From positions 62,001 to 126,000 of the forward strand of contig JAQGMR010000072.1 of assembly GCA_028292265.1 (NCBI GenBank): a DNA stretch of 64,000 bases, given 5' to 3'. Of the stretch, positions 41,975 to 51,802 are shown piece by piece. The notes under the pieces are model-generated. The model did no database searches, was not told the origin of the DNA, and saw only the letters and a list, made by a program, of their open reading frames with translations. The translations under genes and the position numbers were made by a program. The first letter of the stretch is position 1, and the number at the start of each line of letters is the position of its first letter. Source of the DNA: Herminiimonas sp. (GTDB taxonomy: Bacteria > Pseudomonadota > Gammaproteobacteria > Burkholderiales > Burkholderiaceae_D).

Positions 41975-44188
41975 ATGCGCATTTATGACATGGGAAGTGG
42001 ACGGCGCAATACATCGCCGCGAATCAAGGCAACGCAAGCGGCGCGCAACTGGGTCAGCGCCTTGGCGTTACTCGTGGGAGCGGGCATCGCCGGGTATGGG
42101 TACGCCGCCCCGGTGCAGGTTGGTGCCACAGATATCGGTGGCACGGTAACCGGCAAGAGTGGACCGGAAGCAGGCGTTTGGGTCATCGCTGAAACGCGTG
42201 ACCTGCCTACAAAGTACTCCAAGGTGGTCGTGACGGATGACGCCGGCAATTACGTTATTCCCGAACTGCCCTCTGCCAATTACCAGGTGTGGGTGCGCGG
42301 TTATGGCTTGATCGATTCGCAAAAAGTCGCGGCCCGTCCGGGCAAAGTGCTCGACTTAAAGGCGGTGCCCGCACCGTCCGAAAAAGAGGCCGCACAATAC
42401 TATCCCGGCGTGTATTGGTACTCGCTGCTCGACATCCCGCCGAAGTCTGAATTCCCCGGCACCGGGGACAAGGGCAACAAGATCCCGGCCACGATGAAGT
42501 CGCAGGACGCGTGGGTCGACACCATCAAGAACGGATGTCAGTCTTGCCACGCAATCGGATCCAAAGGTATCCGCGAAGTGCCGGCGTTTTTCACGAAGAT
42601 GGGTAATGGCGACTCCTTCGCCGCGTGGGCACATCGCACGCAGGCTGGCCAGGCCATGCCCTACATGGCGGTGGTCCTTGGAAGCTTGGGACCGGAGCGG
42701 GTGCTGAAGGAATTTGCAAACTGGACCGATCGACTCGCGGCTGGCGAGCTTCCAACCGCAAAGCCGGTACGGCCGCAGGGCATTGAACGCAACGTGGTCT
42801 ACACGCTTTGGGACTGGGCCTCGCCAAAGTACTATCAGCACGACGCTGTTTCCACCGACAAGCGCAATCCGCGCATCAACGCGAATGGTTTGATCTGGGG
42901 TTCGCCCGAGGAGAGCACCGACTTCGTTCCGACCCTGGACCCGGTACGTAACGTCGCCGCCATGGTTAAGCATCCTTACCTTGACCCCAAGACGCCTTCA
43001 TCGCTCGACCTGCCGCACGGCCCCTCCGCCTACTGGGGCGCCGATCCGATCTGGGACGGCCATACCAGCATCCATAATTTGATGATGGATGAGGCCGGCA
43101 AGATGTGGTTCGCGGCGCGCATTCGTCCGCCTGCGAATCCGGATTTTTGCGCCAATCATCCCTCAGCGAAAGTGGTGCCGCTGAAGGAGTCCTTGCGCCA
43201 ACTGTCCACGTACGACCCTGTGACCAAGCAATGGAAGCTCATCAACACCTGCTTCTCCACGCATCACCTGTTCTTTGCTCACGACGCGAACAACACGCTG
43301 TGGACCAGCGCCGGGCCGCCGATGAGTGGTGTCGTTGGCTGGCTCAACACGAAGATGTACCGGGAGACTGGGGATGAAGTGAAGTCCCAGGGTTGGACCC
43401 CGATCATCATCGACACCAACGGCAACGGCAAGCGGGACGACTATGTCGAAGCGAACATGCCACTCGACCCGGCGAAGGACAAGCGCGTCATGGCGGCGTT
43501 CTACGGCGTCATGCCTAACCCGGTTGATGACACCATTTGGGGTCAATCAATGGACCGCGGGTTCTCGCGCGTTGACCAGCCTGGCTACCTGATCCGGCTG
43601 ACGCCGGGCGCCGATCCCGCCAATACCGCGCTGTCTGAAATTTACCAGCCGCCGGTTGGTACTTTCGGCCCGCGCGGCATCGACATCGGCCTTGACGGCA
43701 TTGTCTGGACGGTGCTGTCGAGCGGTCACCTTGCCAGCTTTAACCGGAGCTTGTGCAAGGGCCCGTTGAACGGACCGACCACCGCGGAAGGAAAGCAGTG
43801 TCCGGAGGGCTGGAAGTTGTACCAATTCCCCGGCCCGCAATTCAAGGGACTGGATGCCTCCGGCAGCGCAGACCATGCGTACTATGTCTGGGTCGACCGC
43901 TATAACACCCTTGGCCTAGGCGCCAACGTGCCAGTCGCATCGACCAACGGCGGCGAAGCGCTGCTGACGGTGGTCAACGACAAGATGGTTTCGCTGCGGG
44001 TTCCCTATCCGCTTGGCTTCTTCACCAAGAACGTGGATGGCCGCATCGACGATGCCACCACCGGCTGGAAGGGCAGGGCGGTCTGGACCACCACCGGCAC
44101 CCGCACCAACTTCCACGGCGAGGGCGGCAAGGATGCGTATCCGAAGGTGGTGAAGGTGCAGGTCCGGCCGGATCCGCTGGCGCATTGA
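41975..44188 (+). CDS. Exported protein with carboxypeptidase-regulatory-like domain, one haem c site and a Vgb-like beta-propeller
   Basis: A 737-aa exported protein. Residues 1-45 contain a long twin-basic N-terminus and a hydrophobic signal ending YAA|PVQVG. Residues about 50-130 are a carboxypeptidase-regulatory-like beta-sandwich (GGTVTGKSGPEAGVWVIAET, DDAGNYVIPELP). A single haem c motif CQSCH lies near residue 188. From about 290 onward the repeats MMDEAGKMWFAA, AHDANNTLWTSAG and IDIGLDGIVWTV fit a virginiamycin-B-lyase/SMP-30-like propeller. Such proteins are probably periplasmic or secreted oxidoreductases or ligand binders, but no reaction is known. It has its own strong RBS and stands alone after the DUF4331 terminator; a functional link to that group is plausible only by proximity. 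Confidence 0.85.
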   Translation: MRIYDMGSGRRNTSPRIKATQAARNWVSALALLVGAGIAGYGYAAPVQVGATDIGGTVTGKSGPEAGVWVIAETRDLPTKYSKVVVTDDAGNYVIPELPSANYQVWVRGYGLIDSQKVAARPGKVLDLKAVPAPSEKEAAQYYPGVYWYSLLDIPPKSEFPGTGDKGNKIPATMKSQDAWVDTIKNGCQSCHAIGSKGIREVPAFFTKMGNGDSFAAWAHRTQAGQAMPYMAVVLGSLGPERVLKEFANWTDRLAAGELPTAKPVRPQGIERNVVYTLWDWASPKYYQHDAVSTDKRNPRINANGLIWGSPEESTDFVPTLDPVRNVAAMVKHPYLDPKTPSSLDLPHGPSAYWGADPIWDGHTSIHNLMMDEAGKMWFAARIRPPANPDFCANHPSAKVVPLKESLRQLSTYDPVTKQWKLINTCFSTHHLFFAHDANNTLWTSAGPPMSGVVGWLNTKMYRETGDEVKSQGWTPIIIDTNGNGKRDDYVEANMPLDPAKDKRVMAAFYGVMPNPVDDTIWGQSMDRGFSRVDQPGYLIRLTPGADPANTALSEIYQPPVGTFGPRGIDIGLDGIVWTVLSSGHLASFNRSLCKGPLNGPTTAEGKQCPEGWKLYQFPGPQFKGLDASGSADHAYYVWVDRYNTLGLGANVPVASTNGGEALLTVVNDKMVSLRVPYPLGFFTKNVDGRIDDATTGWKGRAVWTTTGTRTNFHGEGGKDAYPKVVKVQVRPDPLAH

Positions 44189-44313
44189 TGGTGGGCTGGG
44201 GCGGGAGCTCCGGCCGATACACCCCCGGGTTGACTGCAGGGTTGGTCGACCCGTTCACTGCACTCCTGGAAGTGGCCATTCGCTCGAATGTTCACTAAAT
44301 TTTATCGGGTGGC

Positions 44314-44865
44314 CTACCGCCATTGGTAGGCAATCGCCTTTATGTCCACGTTGTCGTTATTGAAGGTGATGATCAGCTTTAGCTGTGTGCTCTGGGCGTT
44401 GGAGCGAACGCGCGCGACAATTTCAGGAGTGATAATCGGTCGCAGGTCGATTCGTTTCGCGTAGTGGGGTGCTCGGGCATCTACTTCGCTCAGCGTGGCT
44501 CTCCAATTCCTTGAGTATTTGTCAGGTCTCCGCTCGAGTATCTGCCAATCTTTCTCATATTCGGGCGTCGCAACCATCCATGCTATATCGACAAATTGCG
44601 GTACACCGCTTTGGCCGTCGCCCGGCATGAACGCCATTTCAGCGCCTCCCCTTGGCGACATAGACCCAACCGAGCCTGGGGTGGGTCCCCGTTGACCGTC
44701 CGGATCAAACCGGAGAACCCCCACATGAGGACCAGCGCTCTGAAAAAGTAGCGTCATGCCAATTGGTTGGACTCGCGTCACACAGGAAGCAATCAGGCCT
44801 GCTCCCACGGTGACCGCTATTGCGACAAGGCTTGCAGATCGAAGCCATAGTTTTGCTTGAGCCAT
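44314..44865 (-). CDS. Small lipoprotein, candidate immunity protein for the Rhs-DUF2235 toxin
   Basis: A 183-aa protein with a signal-lipoprotein start (basic, hydrophobic SLVAIAVTVGAGLIASC, lipobox I-A-S-C near residue 28). No family is recognised. The mature part has VDIAWMVATPEYEKDW and a C-terminal strand pair LKLIITFNNDNVDIKAIAYQWR, here quoted from its beginning and end: LKLIITFN and IAYQWR. Its start lies 49 bases inside the 3' end of the rhs gene, on the same strand, as last gene of the long operon. Immunity proteins for DUF2235 (Tle1-type) lipases are usually periplasmic or lipid-anchored, so an immunity role is inferred from position and export signal; it is not shown. Confidence 0.7.
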   Translation of the reverse strand: MAQAKLWLRSASLVAIAVTVGAGLIASCVTRVQPIGMTLLFQSAGPHVGVLRFDPDGQRGPTPGSVGSMSPRGGAEMAFMPGDGQSGVPQFVDIAWMVATPEYEKDWQILERRPDKYSRNWRATLSEVDARAPHYAKRIDLRPIITPEIVARVRSNAQSTQLKLIITFNNDNVDIKAIAYQWR

Positions 44866-47800
44866 GCGCTGTATTCCTCCATGTTGACCTTTCCCACAAT
44901 ATTTGACTTTCCGTCAGCGTCTTTTGTCGGCGTCGGATCGAAATTGATGAAGCTAGCGGTCTGGTCCCATGTCATACCACCGGGTATTGCGAGGCGCTGC
45001 TTTTGACAGTTGGTTGCGATAGATTGATTGTTGGCGCGCAGGCAGAAGTCGCGGTCCGACAGCCCATTGCTTTTGTCATGCAGGACTGGGTTCGTTACGG
45101 ATGCCCATTCCGCATCGGTGCCGTTCTTACCCCAATTCGACATCTTCAAGCCGCTCGCCTTCGCCTGATCGTAAATCCAGTTCAAGGCCACATCGGACAG
45201 ATCACCCGTGCCATAGCTGCCGCCGATATCGGCATGGCTTCCGATAAACCCGCGTTGAACGCCGCGATTGATTGACTCCCCGGGGAAGAGGCGGCGGTTC
45301 TCGTTCAGAGCCACCGCCTGGAATGCGTGCTCTACTTCGATTGGAATCGCCATCTGCCATTGACCATTACTTAGTCCATCGAGCCCGAATTGCGCCACGG
45401 TGTCCCACACGCCGAGAAAGCGGAACTCCACGCACTTGCCAGTTGACTTGTATGCCTCGCGCTCGAGACGCTGGGCGACCTTGTTGGCAAAATCGCGAGA
45501 CATTGCCGCGCCCCTCGAAAACCCGACGATGTCGATATTTATTGCGTCCTCTTCCTGGGACGTGTTTAGCGCCATGTACGTGTCGAGTTGCCGCAGCATG
45601 TAGTCGACGCGTGCCCGTGCCGTGTTGCCGTCAATGGCGTCAAAAAAATTGGTCTTTATACCGCTATCGGGGTCGTTCCGACCCACGCCGTTCATGTACC
45701 ACTTCCTGCCGTTCTGCGTCTCGTCATAGGCTTGATAGAACTTGTAGACGTTCGAGAAGTCGTCGACTCCAGGCGGAGGGTTCGAGTTGTCTGTCCCGTC
45801 AAACGCAAACAATATCAACCCGTCCGGATCAACATACTTGAGCGGATTCCCTCTCACATACGCATACCCATTCGGCCCGTCCGGTGTGCCCAGCGGATCC
45901 GGCCTGAGATATCTTCCGCGCTGGGGATCGTAATAGCGCTGACCGTTGTAGTAGAGCCCTGTTTCTTCATCCTCATACTGTCCCGGCAGCCGCAGCATCA
46001 GTCGGAACTGGCGATTTCCGGAAGAGGCCGAGGCTTGCGCGTTGGTCCGCAGTACCTGGCCAAACGGCCCGTACTGCGCTCGCCAAATCGGCTTCCCGTC
46101 GGCGCCGGTCGCCACTTCGATTGCGCCGAGGTGATTCGCATGCAGGAAGGCCAGTTGTTCGTCATCGTTGAACCAGGCGTGAAAGGCGATGCCAATGTCG
46201 GCTGCGATTTGCGCCGGCATTGAACGTTCCCGGTCGAGAGGCAAGACGCCGCTGGGCGTGTCCAGCACGGCGATTGGCTGATCGGCGAGGTAGATGGTTT
46301 GGCGCGTGATGCGGCCGTGCTGGTCGAGTTCGGCCGATAACTTGCCTTGTTCATACAGATAGCTGGTGCCATGCCTGCCGTCGTCCTTGCGGATGCGCTC
46401 GCCGCGGTGATTGTAGGCATAGTGCACTGTGGCCTTGCGCTCCTGCCGGACATCAACGAGTTTGCCTAGCGCATCCCATTGGTAGTGGCGGGTGCCTATC
46501 CGCTTGGGCTGGCCGCTCGCGTCCCAATCAGCGTGCAAGGCGCCTTCCGCGAGCCACTGGTTGCTGCCGGCGCGCCAGCGGGGCTGAACATTGCCGGTGG
46601 CGAGGTCGCGCTGGTCCTTGATGCCTTGCTGGCTGAGCAGGCGATTGCCCCTCTCGTCGTACAGGAAGCGGCTAACGTCGCTCGCGTTGGCAGCGGCGAT
46701 CAGGCGGTCGCGACCATCCCATGCATAGCCGGTGTCCGGTGCGCCGCCGGTGGCCTTGCCTTGGGTGTGAAGCAGGTTGCCCTGGGCATCCCACAGGTAG
46801 CGGTAGTCCAGGAGAGCGGCGGGATCCGCGGGCATCCCGAGCGCGCCAGGGAGGCCGTGTGGCCTGCTCGCTGGCCGCGGCAAGCTGGCGGCATGTGCGC
46901 CCTTCAGCGGTACCCGCTCTACCGCGCGAATCTCGCCGGTTCGCAACGGCGCATGCACTACGCGTGCGAGTACACCTTCGCGGCTACGTTGGAAGCGCGC
47001 TTCGATACCGTTACCGGTCACGAACCGGCGCGGCCCAACGAGGTCGCGCTCAATATTGGAGACGATGGTTTGCACCGGCAGCAGCCAGCCGAGCCACGTG
47101 GTCCCGATGCGGCTTCGAACCAGGCCGACGACCTGGCCCTGGCCGTTGCGCTGCACGATCAGCCAGGACCCGTCCGGCAGGCTGGTACGCCGCAGTTGTC
47201 CGCTGGCGTCGTAGTCAAGGCGCGTGATACTGGTCTGCCGCTTGCCGTCCACCGTCTTGATGGTCGCGGCGCGCAAGCGGAGTCGACCAGCCGCGTCGTA
47301 TTGGTAGCGTTCGCTTTGCTCTGGATGCTCCAGTGCCGCCAGCCGCGAACCGCGATAGACCCAGCGCGTGGTAGAGCTCTTTTTTGCGGAATCGGCCGGC
47401 GTAATGACCTGGCGCTGGATGCGGCCAAACAGATCGTGTTCATACAACGCGCGATTGCCGAGGGCGTCGCTACTCGCGACCAGGCGGTTCGCCGCATCAA
47501 AGCTGCGCGTGATGAGGCCGCTGTCCGGGCTAAACGTGGCAACATCGCGGCCGAAATCGTCGCGATAGGTGCGCACCTGCGTCGCCTGCGTGAGCCCCAT
47601 CCCGCGTGTCCCCTTCGGTGATGCGACTTCGACCTTGTGATCTCGGCCAAGCGCGTCTTTCCACCCGCTAATGCGCCCCGTTTCATCATGCTGCAATCGC
47701 AGCAGCGCACCGCTATTGTCCTGCAGGCTTGCCAGGCGGCCCGTGCTATCCCAGGCCGCTTGCAGGCTGCGGCGCATGCTGCCATCCAGCACCGCGCTTT

Positions 47801-50411
47801 CGATCAACCTGCTTTCAGTATCATAGCGACGGTGGTGCAAGATGCCGAGCGCACTGGCTTGCCAGGTTTGGCGGCCGAGCCAGTCGTAGCCTGCATGCTG
47901 CTGTGGTTGATAGTCCAACACATTCACACTGCTGATGGCGTCGTTGCCGGGTGCGCCAATACCGTTCGCATCGCTGCCAACAGCACTGCCACCATGTACA
48001 TCGTTGCGGCCAGCGCCACCACCGTTTGCTTGATTGGCACGATCGCTACCAGTGGCTGCTTCCCCGCCGCCAGGTCCACCACTGCCGCGCTCCACTGCAT
48101 TGCCATAAACGTCATACCGAAACGACTGGGAGATCGGCGTGGCCATGCCCGAAGCAGTGCGGGTAATTCCGAGCAGGTGGCCGAGTGGATCGTAACGCAG
48201 CGCGGTACGGCGGCCGTGTGCATCTGCCACCTCAATTTGACGTCCGGCCGCATCGACCGTCAGGCGCGACCGCAGGCCGCCAGGGGAGGTGATCGCAATG
48301 ATGTAGCTGGCGGACTTGTCCCATTCGAGAGTCGTGATGTCCGAGTCTTGTGGCACTTGCCGCGGCCCGTTCGGCAAGGGGCCGTCAATGCTGGCCAGAA
48401 CACTGCGGCCGTTGATGATCTGGTAGGTGTAGTGCCTGGCGCGGCGGATCGGAGCGGGGATGTGCCCTGGCGCGGTGAACGCCGGCTTGCCCGCTTCGTC
48501 GAGCGGACTGTACCCGGTTTCCGCCACTTCAAGCGGCTGGCCGAATTGGTTGTAGGACGTCCGCAACTGGTGTTCCCGGCCGGTGACCACGCTTGGCCGC
48601 GCAATGAAGGACGGCGTGGTCGGCGGCAGCGGATCCGGCGCCTGCAAAGAAGGCTTTGCATAGGGTGGATACCCGTAGCGCAGGCGCCATTGCGATTGCT
48701 GCGGCTTACCCGCATGCCATGCGATGGTGCTGACCAGGCTTATGCGCTGCGCGCCGTCGAATTCGGTTCGGGTGGTGCTTAGCGGCTTGCCGTCGATCGC
48801 CAGCACGGTCTCATCGACCAGCCTGCCGACTCGGTCGTAGCCATAGCGCGTATTGACCGGACCACAGGCAGCGCAACCTGCGCCGCGAACTTCGGTCAGG
48901 CGTGGCTTGCCATTGACCAGCATGTGGCGATAGATCGTTTCTTGCGCCAGGCTGTTCTTTACAATTGTTTCCCCGGGACGTCCCGGCAGCCCGCGAAACT
49001 CCAGCGTTACCTGTTCAATGCCGGTGCCGGCAACAAGCCGGAACGGTTGAATTGGCTTGCCGTCCTTGCCGGCTTCCAGTCGCGCCGGTTCGCCCCGAAC
49101 GCTGAGATTACCGCGTCCGACGCTGTCATAGCCATAGGTTGCAATGCGCTGGCTAACGACTTGGCCATCGCTGCCCTGGCCGTGTACCGAGATGCCGGTC
49201 AGGAGGGTTGGAAAGGCTGCGTCTTCATGGTGGTAAATCCGGCGGACCTTGCTAACTGTGACGCCGCGTGAAGGTGCGGAGTTTGCGGGCGCTTCGAGGA
49301 GGTAACCGGTTGGCAGGTCGACCTGAACCAGGCTGGATTGCAAGGCTTTCGGATCGACCACGCTGCCGCGAGGCGCCGTGCCGCCATAGCGATAACTGAA
49401 ACGACCGACCGGCGTGTCGATGACCTGCACGCCGCGGTAATAGCCGTGGGTCGGCGCACCTGTGGGCCGGTTGTTGGCATCGGCGTAATGCAGGGAAAGA
49501 CTGCGGCCCTGCGGATCAGTGACCTTGTAGAGTAATCCGTTGCCGTCGTAGTCGAGCCCAACGAATTCGCCGGTCGGCGCGGTGATGTTGACCAGGCGTC
49601 CGCCCTGGTCGAAGTCCAGTACTCGGCCATTGGCCCACCGCCACTGGTAGCTAAAGCCGAGCGGCTTGTTGCGCCGGACTACACGGCCCTGACTGGGGTC
49701 ACCGGGAACGAAGCTGTCGTGCATGCCAAGGCCGCGAAAGAATGCGGCCTGCGTACCATCGGCCTGCTCAATGATGATGGTATTGCCCTGGCCGCGGGGG
49801 TCTACACGCAGCACGGTTTCATAGCTGAGTTTCCAGCCGCGTCCGAGTATGCCGAGGCGTCCCGCACCTCTCGTCCCGCCCGAAACACCCGAGAGCGCAC
49901 TGTTGTAGTGACGAACAATCTCAAGGCCGAGCACGCCCGGCAGCGGAGGGAGGTCAACCTCGCGCTGATACTTGTTGCCAGTGATGACGTTGATCGGGTT
50001 GCCGGCGCCCTGATCAGTGCCGCTTGTATTGCCCTGACTGGCGACGCCACCGCTGCCACAAGTTGCGCCCGTGCCCGGAGTGCCGGCGCAGCATTGCAGC
50101 GTCGGGTCGCAAGCAGGTGTTGCCGTTGGCGGCGCGGTAGCGGCGATGGCGCCGAGGGAAACGCCAAAGAAAAGCGCAAAAAGAAGTCGCGCTGGCCGGT
50201 AAGCGTGGCGTACCCAGCGCACTGGAGCGTGAAGGTTCGCCAGTCGTCCGGCGAGCGATCGGGCAAGCGATCCGACAAGCGATCCGACAAGCGATCCGAC
50301 AAGCGATCCAACAAGCGATCCAACAAGCGATCCAACAAGTAATCCTGCCGGTGTTCTTGTCATTGATGTTGCCGGTGACCCCGGCGGTAGAACGCAGTTC
50401 CGCTCGTTCAT
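44817..50411 (-). CDS. Exported Rhs protein with C-terminal DUF2235 (Tle1-like lipase) toxin domain
   Basis: A 1864-aa polymorphic-toxin protein. The N-terminus has a repeated LVGS segment and then a hydrophobic stretch RLLFALFFGVSLGAIAAT, suggesting Sec export or a signal anchor; no PAAR domain is seen. A DUF6531-type start follows (GNPINVITGNKYQREVDLPP), then many YD/Rhs repeats (YDRVGRLVDE, YQYDAAGRLRL, YDERGNRLLS). The Rhs core ends RYYDPQRGRYLRPDPLG ... YVRGNPLKYVDPDGL. From about residue 1530 the toxin begins LILFAFDGTDNS, with nucleophile motif GFSRGAAMSR near 1629 and GSHADIGGSYG with a candidate catalytic Asp/His. This matches alpha/beta-hydrolase phospholipases. The ATG at 50411 overlaps the stop of the tadE/ompA gene (ATGA), which fixes the start and couples it to the Tad operon. 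Confidence 0.9.
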   Translation of the reverse strand: MNERNCVLPPGSPATSMTRTPAGLLVGSLVGSLVGSLVGSLVGSLVGSLARSLAGRLANLHAPVRWVRHAYRPARLLFALFFGVSLGAIAATAPPTATPACDPTLQCCAGTPGTGATCGSGGVASQGNTSGTDQGAGNPINVITGNKYQREVDLPPLPGVLGLEIVRHYNSALSGVSGGTRGAGRLGILGRGWKLSYETVLRVDPRGQGNTIIIEQADGTQAAFFRGLGMHDSFVPGDPSQGRVVRRNKPLGFSYQWRWANGRVLDFDQGGRLVNITAPTGEFVGLDYDGNGLLYKVTDPQGRSLSLHYADANNRPTGAPTHGYYRGVQVIDTPVGRFSYRYGGTAPRGSVVDPKALQSSLVQVDLPTGYLLEAPANSAPSRGVTVSKVRRIYHHEDAAFPTLLTGISVHGQGSDGQVVSQRIATYGYDSVGRGNLSVRGEPARLEAGKDGKPIQPFRLVAGTGIEQVTLEFRGLPGRPGETIVKNSLAQETIYRHMLVNGKPRLTEVRGAGCAACGPVNTRYGYDRVGRLVDETVLAIDGKPLSTTRTEFDGAQRISLVSTIAWHAGKPQQSQWRLRYGYPPYAKPSLQAPDPLPPTTPSFIARPSVVTGREHQLRTSYNQFGQPLEVAETGYSPLDEAGKPAFTAPGHIPAPIRRARHYTYQIINGRSVLASIDGPLPNGPRQVPQDSDITTLEWDKSASYIIAITSPGGLRSRLTVDAAGRQIEVADAHGRRTALRYDPLGHLLGITRTASGMATPISQSFRYDVYGNAVERGSGGPGGGEAATGSDRANQANGGGAGRNDVHGGSAVGSDANGIGAPGNDAISSVNVLDYQPQQHAGYDWLGRQTWQASALGILHHRRYDTESRLIESAVLDGSMRRSLQAAWDSTGRLASLQDNSGALLRLQHDETGRISGWKDALGRDHKVEVASPKGTRGMGLTQATQVRTYRDDFGRDVATFSPDSGLITRSFDAANRLVASSDALGNRALYEHDLFGRIQRQVITPADSAKKSSTTRWVYRGSRLAALEHPEQSERYQYDAAGRLRLRAATIKTVDGKRQTSITRLDYDASGQLRRTSLPDGSWLIVQRNGQGQVVGLVRSRIGTTWLGWLLPVQTIVSNIERDLVGPRRFVTGNGIEARFQRSREGVLARVVHAPLRTGEIRAVERVPLKGAHAASLPRPASRPHGLPGALGMPADPAALLDYRYLWDAQGNLLHTQGKATGGAPDTGYAWDGRDRLIAAANASDVSRFLYDERGNRLLSQQGIKDQRDLATGNVQPRWRAGSNQWLAEGALHADWDASGQPKRIGTRHYQWDALGKLVDVRQERKATVHYAYNHRGERIRKDDGRHGTSYLYEQGKLSAELDQHGRITRQTIYLADQPIAVLDTPSGVLPLDRERSMPAQIAADIGIAFHAWFNDDEQLAFLHANHLGAIEVATGADGKPIWRAQYGPFGQVLRTNAQASASSGNRQFRLMLRLPGQYEDEETGLYYNGQRYYDPQRGRYLRPDPLGTPDGPNGYAYVRGNPLKYVDPDGLILFAFDGTDNSNPPPGVDDFSNVYKFYQAYDETQNGRKWYMNGVGRNDPDSGIKTNFFDAIDGNTARARVDYMLRQLDTYMALNTSQEEDAINIDIVGFSRGAAMSRDFANKVAQRLEREAYKSTGKCVEFRFLGVWDTVAQFGLDGLSNGQWQMAIPIEVEHAFQAVALNENRRLFPGESINRGVQRGFIGSHADIGGSYGTGDLSDVALNWIYDQAKASGLKMSNWGKNGTDAEWASVTNPVLHDKSNGLSDRDFCLRANNQSIATNCQKQRLAIPGGMTWDQTASFINFDPTPTKDADGKSNIVGKVNMEEYSAWLKQNYGFDLQALSQ
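50255..50338 (-). repeat. 12-bp tandem repeat encoding LVGS units in the Rhs N-terminus
   Basis: Seven units of 12 bp (on the plus strand GCGATCCGACAA or GCGATCCAACAA, first unit GCGATCGGGCAA) encode the LVGS/LARS repeats before the hydrophobic export segment. Identical neighbours show recent expansion. Confidence 0.95.
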
Positions 50412-51802
50412 GGTTTCTTCATGCCCTGTACGATGACTTCCACCCGCCGGTTCGGGGCCAAACAATCCCTCTGTGCCTGTCCGCTGTACGGGCAGCTCGC
50501 GAGTGGCACTTTCAAGTCTTGCGCGCCGCGCCCCTCGACCGTAATTGGCTTGTCGGGAAAGCCGTTGGCCACCAGGTAGTTCTTGACGGCTTGCGCCCGG
50601 TTCAGCGACAGCGCGGCATTGCCCGCGGTGCTGCCGATCGGGTCGGTATAGCCAACCAGTCGTACCGAATCGAAATCTCGCTGTTTTGCGTCGCTGATCA
50701 GCGCATCGAGCCGTGACTGGCCCTCCACCGTCAACGTCGATTCGCCAAAATTAAAGAGCGGATCTGCCGGCAAGTCACTCACGACCTCGCCATTCTGACC
50801 ACAGGCAAATGTCGCAACGTCCGGGCCGGTGGGGGGCGTCGTGACCGGGTTGGTGTCTGCGTTCGGGCTCACAGAGTCGGGGTCACTGCAATCAAAGCAT
50901 TCGTTCTCGGCCGACGGTGGCGGCGTGCCCGGCTGCAAAGTCGGCGGCAACGCCGGCGGAGACGTCGTGGGAGGCCCGACCAGGGTGCTCGCCACGTCTT
51001 CAATCGAATCGCTTTGCATATGCAGCGTGGCGTAGGAGATGACCGGGATGCGGCCCGCATTAATGAGGCGGGTGCGGGCGGCATCGCTGCCATCGTCCGC
51101 GGCCTTGAGGAATTGCGTATAAAGCGTTCCAACCACGGGAATGTCGGGGCGGAAGCCGTGCATGACACGTATCTTGAGGAGGTTGGCGTCCTGTATGTTC
51201 TGGTGCGACACAGGGCCAATAACAAAGGGATTGCGAAACGCCTGGCCCGCATTGGGAATGACGCGCCGGTTGCCGTTTTGTGCCTGCTTCGCCGCATCGT
51301 TCCAGTCGCTGAAACTGGCCGGGGCGGGATTGAGAATGGTGATGTCGACATTCGCGGCATCCTTTGTGGCGCGGTCCTGTGACAGAGCAAGCTCGGTCGC
51401 GTTGCGGCCGCCGCCATACAGCGGCACTAGCGCGCGGATATAGGCGCGGCGCACCATGTCAAGGCTGGCATTGCCGGTGCTGCCAGCGCGGGCCGCCATG
51501 AACGTGGCGTAGTTGATGTGATTGCGGGCGAAGTAGAGCAGGCAATATTGGATGATGCCAAGGCCGATCAGGCTGAGGGTGAGGCCGACTACGGCGAATT
51601 CGACCAGTGTCGCGCCGCGCGGCAGCCTGCCTTGCAAACCCTGATGCAACCGGGGCTGCAGATTACGATGCACGCGAGACTGCAACACCCCATTCGGCTC
51701 CCGCGCCAAAGCACGCCGCAAGGCACGTCCTGACAACCCGGGCGAGCGACGTTCAGAGTCGCGATGTGTAGGTGCCGCCTGTGGCATGTCGAGCGCCTTC
51801 AT
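50408..51802 (-). CDS. TadE-like pseudopilin fused to an OmpA peptidoglycan-binding domain
   Basis: A 464-aa hybrid. After a basic leader of about 60 residues, RGATLVEFAVVGLTLSLIGLG is a type IV prepilin/TadE segment with the glutamate after the cleavage-site region. The middle is a TadE-like pseudopilin head, then a Pro/Thr-rich linker with an ECFDCSD motif. Residues about 365-460 are an OmpA-C domain: FNFGESTLTVEGQSRLDAL, RLVGYTDPIGS, LSLNRAQAVKNYL and CLAPNRRVEVIV, which should bind peptidoglycan. The ATG at 51802 overlaps the DUF192 stop (ATGA); the stop overlaps the rhs start (ATGA). It may anchor the pilus or the Rhs protein to the cell wall (inference). Confidence 0.87.
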   Translation of the reverse strand: MKALDMPQAAPTHRDSERRSPGLSGRALRRALAREPNGVLQSRVHRNLQPRLHQGLQGRLPRGATLVEFAVVGLTLSLIGLGIIQYCLLYFARNHINYATFMAARAGSTGNASLDMVRRAYIRALVPLYGGGRNATELALSQDRATKDAANVDITILNPAPASFSDWNDAAKQAQNGNRRVIPNAGQAFRNPFVIGPVSHQNIQDANLLKIRVMHGFRPDIPVVGTLYTQFLKAADDGSDAARTRLINAGRIPVISYATLHMQSDSIEDVASTLVGPPTTSPPALPPTLQPGTPPPSAENECFDCSDPDSVSPNADTNPVTTPPTGPDVATFACGQNGEVVSDLPADPLFNFGESTLTVEGQSRLDALISDAKQRDFDSVRLVGYTDPIGSTAGNAALSLNRAQAVKNYLVANGFPDKPITVEGRGAQDLKVPLASCPYSGQAQRDCLAPNRRVEVIVQGMKKP

